A DNA stretch of 64,000 nucleotides from Isoetes taiwanensis. Lineage: Eukaryota; Streptophyta; Lycopodiopsida; Isoetales; Isoetaceae. Under the pieces are notes generated by a model that had not been told where the DNA came from, did not search any database, and was given only the letters and a program-made list of their open reading frames with translations. The DNA is taken from positions 3,397,149 to 3,461,148 of the forward strand of contig JAJEKV010000053.1 of the NCBI GenBank assembly GCA_021234155.1, written 5' to 3'. Of this stretch, positions 54,749-64,000 are shown piece after piece (position 1 is the first letter of the stretch; each line of letters opens with the position of its first letter). The position numbers were made by a program, and so were the translations under genes.

Positions 54749-56250
54749 ATATGACGTTCCAGCATAATATACGCCTCGAATACGTATATTATACTGCCAC
54801 GTCACCCGTACATGTCACGGATGACATGTACTTGCGAGACGTATAGGGTTGCACCTAGGGGGCAAGGGTTGCACCTAGAGGGCAACATTGAATGTTGTGC
54901 ATGTTAAATAAACATATACAATTAATAACCCCATGGACCCCATTGCCAAATGGCTAAACCCCATTTGGCCAATGTCTAACCTAACCCTAAGGGTTTCTAT
55001 AAAATGGCTTTCCCCTTAAACCCTAAACCTTTCTTCTCTTTGCATTTTTAGGGTTTTTCCTAGAGCTCCTTCCCTCTCTCGAATTCAGGGTTCTCTTGAG
55101 CCACTTCGGCCAAGTCAAGACCCCAATCCGCATTGCTCGGCTCTGAAAAGCCATCTTTGCACAACAGATCATCGGGTAGCAGCAGTCTTCAGCAGGATCA
55201 GAGGCATGGATGCATTCCCAGGATCGGGAGCAGGCCAAGGACCAGGTATCTAGTCATTCTGTTGTGCAAAGCCGTCTTTTGGCTAGGCAATAAGCTGGTT
55301 TAGTATGTTAGATCAGCCATAGAGGCCTGATAGACCCGGAGATCATAAGCCCTAACAAAGGAACCTAACTCTAGATGTTTAAGTAGATAGGTTTGATGTT
55401 ATTCTCTATTTCAGTTCTGTGATGTTGTATGTATTTCACTCTGTGACCTCCATGTATTGGGAAGGGGGGTAGAGGCCTAAAAGTCGTGTAGCGGATGATC
55501 CTAGATAGCCTACTAGTTCCCAATTACATGCGGCTCGTACGTGGAGCCCACCCGGTTGTGGGTGGCGGGGGCTAGGCGGTTGATAAGGAGGAACTTGTCC
55601 CATCACGGTATGACCCCTATGGTGTGTAAGGCCTACCGGGGTCGTGGGCTAGGCTTAATGGCTTGTCACTACGTGTCGGCAAGGCATGAGCTCGACACTC
55701 GTGGGGTGATGCGTCACCTTCCATTGAGTTCAAGTCGAATAAGGGCAGTGGCCCTCTAGCCGCCTGTGATGGGCATGGATGCCTTTGGAGGAGAGGAAAC
55801 TCTCTTCCTGCCTCATCGGGGCTGGGGAGATGCAACCCAGTAGTAGTAGCCCCCTCGGCTATTCACCCAAGTAGTCGGTCCGGTCCCAATACTTTTCAAC
55901 CTACTCTCCAAAGTGTGCATGGGAGGGGCGGATGGAGTGGACTACCCTAAGCCATGTTCTTATGCCAGCCAAATCCATTTGCCATGAATTTGCATGCGCA
56001 ATGACACGGAGGCCCAAGCGGGTCGGTCCGAACCCCTTGAGTCTGAGCCCTGGGTAGGTTTCCCCTTTGCTCATGTTGATGTTGTTGTATTGATGATGTT
56101 ATGATGTGTTCACCCTTCGAGGTGATTGTATTGTTATATTGTATCATGTGCTCATGTTTATTCACGCTTCCGCAGATAGGTCGACCCGAAGGGAGACGGG
56201 TGAATGACACATCCACTCTTCCCTTACTGGCTCATTCCACTGGGAGTGGT
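54749..56250 (+). repeat. 3' LTR of chromovirus (about 1.5 kb)
   Basis: Starts TGACGTTCCAG right after the purine-rich AAGGTGGGGAGAATA. It has a TATA box (CTATAAAATGGC near 54998), a leader with a candidate donor (GACCAG|GTATCT near 55246), and a candidate acceptor (CTTCCGCAG near 56176). The interior is homologous, in inverse orientation, to 42889-44519. The 3' border is uncertain (56230-56320): a possible gag-like start, ATGGCTGACAGAGGG, lies at about 56276. Confidence 0.6.
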
Positions 56251-56329
56251 GTCAGGTGGATGGCCCCTGCCAGTATGGCTGACAGAGGGAATGCTCCGCC
56301 TTCTGATACGGTGTGTGCACCGTAGAGAA

Positions 56330-57246
56330 AGTAGGGGACATCACATTGCTAGATGGTAAGGATCAGTTGACAGGACACACAAAGCCACTTCATTTCAAGT
56401 TTTGGGTTAGGGATGGAATACCGATCATGCAATATAAGTGGAGACCAGGTGACAAGTTGTGGATGCCTGTACAAGGAATCGAGTTGTGGCAACGGGGTGC
56501 TATAGGTGAAGTTCTTATTCCTAAAGGGCAGCCAAAACCACTACCTCCCTTCAAGACTGTTAAAGACTCTAGCCAACTAGTGAAGGGCATCAAGGATTAT
56601 ATAACGCATTGGGATGATGTTTGAAATGGAAAGCACACCTCCACTCTGAAGAAAAATCACATGGACTCCCTAATCAATTACTGGAAGAAAGTTGTGACAT
56701 GCTTAGAAACTGAACAACCATGTGAGGGGGGAGCTGAGAGACGGGTTCTTATGGGAGGGTTCTCAAGGAGCAAGCACATCTAAGAAAGTTCACTTGGGTC
56801 CTAACAATGGTTCCAAGTGGTTTGTGGGAAGTAAGGCCTCAAAGCCGAAGTGGTTTTATCTTCCTGAGTGGGATCCCTTTGAGGACATCAAGGAAGGATA
56901 CTTTGTGCTAGTAAGGCCTGACGATGAGGATTGTCCAATATGGTTAGGGGTGGCACTCTCTGATGTAACCACCACCATGGCTGATGGAGAGGAGTTGCGT
57001 CCTGGATTCCAAGTTCAATATTGGGAGCCCATTGGAAGACACAAGAAGGGCAACTTGAAGGAGCAATACACCGACTGCTGGGAGAAGAAGTGGAGGGCAA
57101 ATCATGCTGATCCTCAAAGGAGGGAATTGGTGGAGTGTGTGGTATGGTCATATCCAACTTGTCACATTTCAAAGGACAACACACAAGATCCCAAAAAGGG
57201 AGATGGACAAAGCCATGAGCAACCTCCATGCTATATCATTGTATGA
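56330..57246 (+). pseudogene. TE-associated protein fragment, unrecognised
   Basis: Two plus-strand segments: 56330-56624 (KPLHFKFWVRDGIPIMQYKW, GIELWQRGAIGEVLIPKGQP) and 56722-57246 (about 170 aa). The second contains KASKPKWFYLPEWDPFEDIK, FVLVRPDDEDCPIWLGVALS and FQVQYWEPIGRHKKGNLKEQ, ending WSYPTCHI and a Lys/Gln-rich tail. The order of a (FV)LVRP...WxG motif, then a strand with QYWEP and a CWEKKW box, recalls small barrel domains (Tudor/BAH-like) found near some plant and animal transposases. This is an analogy, not an identification. A stop and frame change separate the segments near 56625-56720. The family and element are unknown. Confidence 0.45.
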
Positions 57247-57657
57247 GGGTAGATAATATTGAGAAGCTTGAAAACTTTCTCAACTACTGGTTTGTAAAAT
57301 TTATGAGGAAAACAAGTTACCCAATTCTTTGTGTATGTTCTTTGTGTATGATGTGCAATTGTATTCAAGCATTCAATTCAGAATTTTTTTTTCTACAGTA
57401 TGAGTCCCATTTTCAATCTGAGTCCCAAAGTTCGAGATTTGACCCACTTTAATTAAATGCGACTTCCTAGCATTGCTGGGCAAATGCTTTGAGAGTGTGG
57501 TATGAAGTAAGAATGGAAATAGATGTTGCTATGATGCTCATACAATCTTCTTCCGGATGCAAAAATCTTTAAGATCGAACACTAAAGATGTATATGTTAA
57601 CCAAATAAATAATTTCACAAAATATTGTAGGCGTTATAAGAAAAGGGTTCAAAATAT

Positions 57658-57990
57658 CACTACTAAAAAAGGGGTGGTTAGCGACGTCAACATTGATTGC
57701 ATATAAACATCTTGAAAACGTTGCACGGACGTTTAAAATGACATCGCCTAGGATTCGTCGTGGCGCGGCATCAGGACGTCGGTGTAACGTTCTCAATATG
57801 TCGGTATTACATTGTTATCTCGTTGCTCTTACGTTGCATATATAGTGTCGTAAATGACGTAACATGTGGCGTGTTTGCAACGTCCAAGACGGCGGTGTAA
57901 CATCTGTAATATGCAATGCTATGTTGTTCTCGTTGCTCTCATGTCGCATGAAATGTCGTTTTATGACATAACATGAAATGTGTTTGCAAT
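57658..57990 (+). mobile_element. CACTA-type transposon terminus with subterminal repeats
   Basis: CACTACTAAAAAAGG at 57658 matches the CACTA (En/Spm) inverted-repeat end, followed by GTTAGCGACGTC. From about 57770 two tandem about 110-bp units (GTCGGTGTAAC type with CGTTGCTCT) carry many ACGTC/ACGTA motifs, like CACTA subterminal repeats. The opposite end was not found, so the element may be truncated or extend in a diverged form. Confidence 0.6.
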
Positions 57991-58236
57991 TACGTCATTG
58001 CGTGCTAGATTACGGAATAAACCTATACAATTGAATAATATGAATATGTAGCATAATAACAGGGGGTTACTTTTAGATTTTTATACGCTTTTTCATATGG
58101 TTTTTCTATGATTTCGTTGTTGTATTCGTTGAGGTGTACTAAATAGTATTTCTAGAGTGCACCCTTTATGGGCCGTTGATTTTCGTTGGTTGGAAAAATC
58201 CGAGGGTTGTTGTCTTTCTCTGCATGTGTTTGTGCA

Positions 58237-58400
58237 TGAACACTATGCAAGTGTGTGCATGTGCATGTGCACATGCATGTGCATGTGTATGCATGTGCAC
58301 ATGCATGTGCATGTGTGTGCATGTGCATGTTCATATGCATGTGAATGTGCAAGTGCAAGTGCATGTGCATGTGTGCATGTGTGTGCATGTGTACTTGCCC
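58237..58400. repeat. (GCATGT)n microsatellite
   Basis: Alternating purine-pyrimidine tract of GTGCAT, GTGTGCAT and GCACAT units, about 160 bp, partly self-complementary and prone to Z-DNA. Confidence 0.95.
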
Positions 58401-60227
58401 TCTTGGATTCTTATTGCCGGAGTGGATTTTACTACCACGAGATGGATTTTTTGCTCACACTTACAAAGGTATTTGTTTTTAATGTTTCTTCGGTTAGCAT
58501 AATGTTTTTTTACAAGGTATTGGTTTTCGATTCTACAATGTAGTGCTGCAAAACCCCTTTTGTTTCCTTCCTATGATTTGTTGCAGATTCAAGTTTAGGC
58601 CCTCTCGTTTTGCTTTCAACTCTTGGATATTTCGGCTTCCGGATTGTTCATAGCAGCCGACCTTTAGCTTCAATCAACAAACGGATTCTTATGCACACAA
58701 CATGCGGATTATTCCACGCCCTTTTCCATGTCATGCAGATCACCAAACAAAGTGGCCACAAGAATACATTTATATTGTAGGTTTGGAACTTTAATCGAAC
58801 CGTAAGGTGAATCATGCATTACCTTTAAGCTAGAGATGGAGCATCCAAAATCATATGGATTGATAAACAATGGTGTCATTGTGAAAGAGAAATAGTTGTA
58901 GCGGAAGTAACAAGATGTAGCATAATAACAGAGGGTTTTCTTTGTGTTGTAAACTTTATGACTTTCAGAACAATGGGATCAATCTGCTCTATCTTTATGG
59001 TAACTTTTACTTATGTTCTATTTGTTTTATTGTGATCAAATTCAAAAGCTACAGGTGATGAAAGCCTCAAATGAATTCTAGTTTTTTTCTGGTTTGAATT
59101 CTAAAATTTTTGTCACACGGTTTGGGGGCGTCCCTAAGGCCCCGAAGGGGCCAAAAAAAAATTTTTGCAACACAAACCATTAACATCCAACATATAAAAA
59201 TTAAATCCCCCAACACATAACAACCATTGACATTAACAACCAACACATAACTACCATTGACATTAATTAACATAACCATTGGGTCCAACACATTTAAATT
59301 AAAATCCCCCTTAAACCCCCTTTGGTTTGGGTGCATATTCACACGGGGGGTGACTCCGGGCAACGAGAGCTGTTGGATAGGCATATTCACCCCTTATTCC
59401 TTAATCTATACCGTACGTAAAGTTCCTCGTTTGTGGGGTATGCAAGTACAAAATTTGCTATACTGTATAATAAGATTCGCAAAATACTATAAGATTTCAA
59501 GCAGAATACTATATGGTGTTTGAATAAGGTAGTATCCATGCTCATCATTCATGAAATGCTAAAGATGCTGAACTATAAGGGACTCAAGAGAAGATTATCT
59601 TCTTAAGCTCTATGAAAGCATCAGACACATCTTTGAGTAACTTCGTCATTTCCAACTTTTTTCAAGGCGGCTTGCTTCTTCGAGCTCTACTTGCCGGGAG
59701 ATTGAGCCTACTATAAAAACTGTAAGAAAGATAGATGGAGGTACAATAGTTCCAATTGCGCTAAGAGTTCTATAGTTTACTTGAGAAAATGAAATGATAA
59801 TCTAAATACTAGAAGCCCCAAACACTTAATTGTGATAATCTGGTTTATAAGCAGGACAAAAAAGCTTCTGTCAAAAATAGAAAATTTTAAAAGAGAAAAA
59901 AAAAATGTTACAATCTCTTGAAGTCGATCTAAAGTAACAAGTCTATCTAACAGAATAGTATAATAAACAAACAGCATCTTCTGTGGACATAATTATACAA
60001 AATTCAAATTCGAATTTACCCAGAGGTCGTTCCCTCTCTGGCAACTTGCATCAGGCTTTCTATTCCCTAATATAGATGTCTCCTCGGAGTGCAAGGAGGC
60101 AGAGTAGCTTCAAAAAAAATAGCTCGCTTTAATTAGCAAAACAGCCTAGAATCTATATCATGCTCAATCAACAATGACAACCATATGCTTGATGATGATG
60201 ATGATGATGGACCGCAACATTCAATCT
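58401..60227. other. AT-rich DNA, no gene recognised
   Basis: Contains short diverged repeats of CAACACATAAC and CCATTGACATTAA at 59170-59290 and a (GAT)n run at 60191-60209. No reading frame of note. Confidence 0.45.
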
Positions 60228-60233
60228 CATGGA

Positions 60234-61788
60234 TTTTTTTTTTTTTGAAGGACTTTCGCCTTTATTATCCAGAGAAAGTTACAGAGTACAATGGGGACTA
60301 ATAACTCAGTGGAGAGAATGTCCACCAGAGCAAAACCACCCCACTCAAATACAACATCTAAACAATATGAAGAGCAAGCAAAAACTCATAAGTAAGTATG
60401 AATCTGAAGATAGTGCTCCCAAATATGGCTCTTCACCTCATTAGCAATTGATGAGCACCTGAATGCTTTGATAATTCGTTGTTGGGCATCAAGAAGGATC
60501 TGTGCATCTGAACAAGCAAGACCTTTGAATATGAGAAGATTCCTTCTTTTCCAAATGGACCAAATGATCCATGCAGAAGCCAAATGAAACGCCCTTTTTG
60601 CCAAATTATCCTAACTACTTGGATAGACTGCTAATAACACCTTATGGCTATTCAAATTGCAAGGAAAGAGGCCTTGAAGCCACAACCAAGCATGTCTGAC
60701 ATGTCTACATAGGAAGAAGCAATGCTCAATTGTCTCGTCCCCTCAGGCACATAAGGGACAAAGTGCGGATACCTCGGGACTAAATCAGGCACCAGTAATA
60801 TTAATGCTGGAACAACGATGAATGACTTGCCACCATAAAACAAATACTTTGGGATGGAGTAGTTTATCCCATACCCATTTCCATCGCTTCACGATCCCTA
60901 GGAATGACCAAAGGCCACTTGGGCCGAAGGAGGCAAGACGTCCGGCATGACAAGCAAGACCTTGTACATGGAATTTACCAACTTATCTCGCTTTGACACG
61001 CTCATGAACTATCCAATCTTTGGGGTCATCCACTTGTGCTCTTGGAGGAAGAATTGAAGACACCTTCTGTCAAATAGCTTGATCCCACCTTAAAAGGAGG
61101 AACTTAGCTCTAAACTCTTCCCATGTCAGCAACTGCCTTTGATTATTATACCAATCAGATATCATATACACGCCTGCTGCTCTCCATCGACGTTGCGTCA
61201 ATGGGTGGATTGAAGCTACCAGAGGACCACCGTTCAATGGAATCCACCAACAACTTGCAGTGGTGCTAGTGTGCGCAAGATGGTGAAAATTAAACAGAGA
61301 TTGTACAGTCTCCCATGCAACTAGCAATCCTCTAAGAAATGGGGACGCATTAGGGTATGCGGTCAGTGGATAAAACAGAGCCCAGGGGAAAAGTGGCCTA
61401 AGAGATCGAGATCCAAAAGAAATGCACATTTGTAAAGACTGATAAACAAGACGGGAACCCGGGGACTCATCCACCTTATTCAAAATTCTCCAAATAAACT
61501 TAGAAATCATCCCCTTGCTCTGCAAAAGAAAATTGATCATTCCAAGGCCACCAAAATGCTTTGGCAACATGCACTTTTCCCAACTGACTTTGACAGCAGC
61601 ACCCTCCTCTGTTCCCCCCAGATGAAGTTCCTGACAACCCTGACGAGAAGTTGTACCTTTGACCGTGGAGCCAACATGAACAAAGCCATATACACATGGG
61701 TGCTGCTTAAAACTGACTTAGCCACAACGATTCGTCCTGCCATGGAAAGCTTCGCTGTGGACCACCAGAAAAGGTGCTTTTCCTAGCC
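60234..61788 (-). mobile_element. L1-type LINE, 5'-truncated
   Basis: Poly(T) at about 60234-60246 is the inverse of the poly(A) tail. The minus strand reads from about 61788: RIVVAKSVLSSTHVYMALFM, FIWGEQRR, KHFGGLGMINFLLQSKGMIS and SKFIWRILNK. NASPFLRGLLVAWETVQSLF and LTQRRWRAAGVY follow, then the zinc knuckle (IEHCFFLC near 60730) and AWIIWSIWKRRNLLIFKG near 60570-60520. RT proper is absent. Frameshifts occur near 61070 and 60850. CATGGAT flanks both sides (60228-60234 and 61789-61795), a possible 7-bp target duplication. Confidence 0.85.
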
Positions 61789-61799
61789 CATGGATGACA

Positions 61800-63711
61800 C
61801 TTGAGAATCCCATTCTCTTCTAAATGATTGCCATGATTTCATGTTATGACCTATGTGGACAAAAATTGTTCACATGTTTGAAGTGCCCGGCTAGCAAAAT
61901 ATCTAACATCAACATCTGGATCTTCATTCAACATAACAAGACATGCTGATCACTTCTTTAAACTACCCAAAAGTCATTATATCTTTAGCTACCATCTTGG
62001 TTTAACTAACAGACAATAAAAAGCCACTTAAGCTATTCATACGAAACTATCCACTATTGGAACAAGCGATGAAAGATCTTTGTTATGTTAAATTTTACGT
62101 TGGGAATCCTGCAGCACCAAGGACATAATATAAGACATCTAATATTCTATTAGAAATCAAGATCATCGTAGTTTAAACCAAAACAAAAGGCAACAAGACA
62201 TATCACTTGTCTGAGAAAGCTTTAATGATTATAGGCAATATAATCTGGCAGGTAACCTCTGTACCAACAACGGGCACAAATAATGAAATAATAACGAGAA
62301 TTATTAATCATCTCATGAACCTGGAAATTGCAATTTGAATTCTGTAAGAAAGAAAACTGGCATGGTTGAACACTACAACTTTATTGTCAATTGGTATAAC
62401 CTGCAAAACTGGACGCTTGTATGTAAAGTCTGGGATGTGGTATTTCTAGACTTTTTTGTGATACTTTCGGCCACCCATTATTAGCGGGTAGTATTTTCGG
62501 CCAAAAAAATGTTATTTCTGGCCAAAAAGAGGTATTTTTGGGCAAAAAAATGGTATTTCCTACAAAAAGTGGTATTTCTGGCCAAAAAGCAAGCGGAAAA
62601 CTGTGCGGCAGGGTTGAGATCTTTGGTTGGATCATTGTTGCAGGCTCCATAGGCGGCTTGAATTGTTTCAAAAGCCCTTCTAATCACTTTGCTGCCTCTT
62701 TAACGTTAGTTTGATGAAGAGAGAAAGCGATTTGAGCTCAGGTAGAGCCGGATCGATCCAAAAATTCCCCCAAACAGTTGGTTCTGAGCTTGAAATTGTG
62801 AAGTGTACAGTGGCTATAACGGGTGGCCAGAAATATACCACAAAAAAGTCTGTAACCATATCCCGAACTCTAAATACGATGGTCCTACAAAACCTTGTTG
62901 AATTAAAGTTTTAAATTAAACGAAAAGGACAATAGCAGAGGTTTGAGGAACAATAAAACACTGAAAACATGTTGTTAATGTAGAAGACCAAAACGAATAT
63001 CTAATCACAAAATGTCAACTCATAGGACCTAGGTGGAGTTACACAGCTCTTGAACTTTCTAATAGCTCTATTATACTTTTGTTGGTTTATTCATAGTTCT
63101 ACAGGCATTAAGACGCTAGGCTTTACTTCTGGATATTTTAAAAAAATCAATTCTTATGAGAATGGCAGCTTGCAGAGCAAAGTTCATTTTTGGCTCCCAG
63201 CTCTATCAAATTAGTATGTCGAGATAAAATAATAAGAAAAAGAATAGAATAGAATAGAATATGATTTTATCGATCCCACTGAGACCAACGGCCTATGGGA
63301 CCCAAGTACAAAAGAGAGAGCAAAGAAAGGATACTACCGTGATTAAAAACCCCTCGCCTTCAAGGGTTTTCGGGAAAAACCTTAGTAGCAATAAGGATGC
63401 CGACATACCGCACGCTTATATACATAATCACAAGTACAAACGGTGAGGTTAATGCCTGATTGTGGGGCATAATCGAAGTCCACAGATCCATTACCTCCTG
63501 GAGGTACGATCCCAACAAGCCTACAGACGCCGTGCTTAGTAGCTCATGCAAGGCCTGATGGGGCACAACTAACCGAGCATACCGAGCCCGGATATGCTCA
63601 GACACGGACAGGCCCGGAGGGCGGACTTTCATCCTCAATGGCGCGCTGACAAAGATTGACGGCACTCGCCCCTCACGCGGCAAACCATATTTTAAATTGT
63701 GGTCGATTCTT
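61800..63711. other. No gene recognised; short repeats
   Basis: AT-rich. Contains the TGGTATTTCTGGCC tandem repeat (62480-62595) and a short (AGAAT)n run near 63243-63262. A 107-aa minus-strand frame at 63360-63683 is GC-richer than its surroundings but has no recognisable domain and I do not call it. Confidence 0.4.
62480..62595. repeat. Tandem repeat of a TATTTCTGGCCAAAAA unit
   Basis: About six imperfect 19-24 bp units (GGTATTTCTGGCCAAAAA and variants). Confidence 0.8.
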
Positions 63712-64000
63712 CAAACACCAATTCGAAATTGATTCATTTCAAGGGACTAAGTTATCGAGCGCAGTGGAGACTATCGCGTGATAGTTTTATCGGGCCTTAG
63801 CAAAACGGGAGGCAGAGAGAGATTCTGAACGAGTTCCTGGATGGCGCCACGACGCTATAAGCTCCTAACAGCAATTTAATCTGTGTCTAGTTCTAACTGC
63901 GTGTCTTTTTGAAACTAGTTGATTCGATCGATGTGCATGCTTAAGGTAGCAAACCGGAGATGAGCCGCAGGACACGCACTTTTCAATCGCAGCGCCATGG
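63712..64000 (+). repeat. Second copy of the 290-bp direct repeat, cut by window end
   Basis: Direct copy of 50979-51268, 12.7 kb downstream. It ends at the window edge exactly where the first copy continues into the DUF8039-like coding segment. Confidence 0.9.

Noticed and set aside
55541-55835. Overlapping 72-aa frames on both strands
   Set aside because: Non-coding interior of the 54.7-kb LTR; not conserved with the other copy.
58152-58388. His/Met-rich minus-strand ORF and Cys/Met-rich plus-strand ORF
   Set aside because: Translations of the GCATGT microsatellite.

Overview
This is a piece of nuclear genome from a land plant. It is dominated by decayed transposable elements and carries only two protein genes that look intact. 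The plant assignment rests on a dirigent protein, a PPR (PLS-type) fragment, a PORR-domain organelle RNA-binding pseudogene, chromovirus-type and other Ty3/gypsy elements, plant L1 LINEs, hAT and a CACTA end. A GIY-YIG ORF and a LINE tail of a type uncommon in flowering plants make me suspect a fern or another seed-free vascular plant, but that is inference.

Layout. 0-5.8 kb: 3' half of a Ty3/gypsy element (integrase, a long decayed 3' region, polypurine tract, LTR). 7.4-8.4 kb: decayed gene with a RING-H2-like finger. 8.7-10.45 kb: cluster of long imperfect hairpins in two tandem units. 11-13.3 kb: hAT transposase remnant. 13.76-18.5 kb: L1-type LINE split by two terminal-inverted-repeat (TIR) elements with perfect 8-bp target duplications; the larger one carries arrays resembling heat-shock elements. 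19.2-19.5 kb: array of alternately inverted short palindromes. 22.4-29.2 kb: PORR pseudogene whose 5.56-kb intron is almost entirely a TIR-bounded segment holding a PPR fragment, a GIY-YIG ORF and a LINE tail. 33.9-34.2 kb: foldback repeat. 34.8-35.4 kb: intact dirigent gene. 36.2-37.9 kb: truncated LINE whose empty site also occurs in the window. 38.7-39.3 kb: intact CTD-phosphatase-like gene. 42.9-44.5 kb: probable solo LTR. 45.2-51 kb: decayed minus-strand genes (FCP1-like domain; a long protein with ParB-like and methylase-like motifs). 45.9-52.7 kb: a 22-bp palindrome repeated about 16 times, interleaved with hairpins. 53.6-56.3 kb: chromovirus end and LTR. 56.3-57.2 kb: TE-associated protein remnant. 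57.66 kb: CACTA end. 60.2-61.8 kb: a third LINE.

No operon-like or pathway organisation links these genes. The dirigent protein would act in the apoplast in lignan or lignin-type phenoxy coupling, and the phosphatase-like protein in dephosphorylation of phosphoproteins. The strongest unexplained signal is structural. At least five families of long hairpins or palindromes (8.7-10.4, 19.2, 33.9, 48.7-49.5 and 51.5-52.7 kb) recur in tandem, with one hairpin family shared between sites about 39 kb apart.
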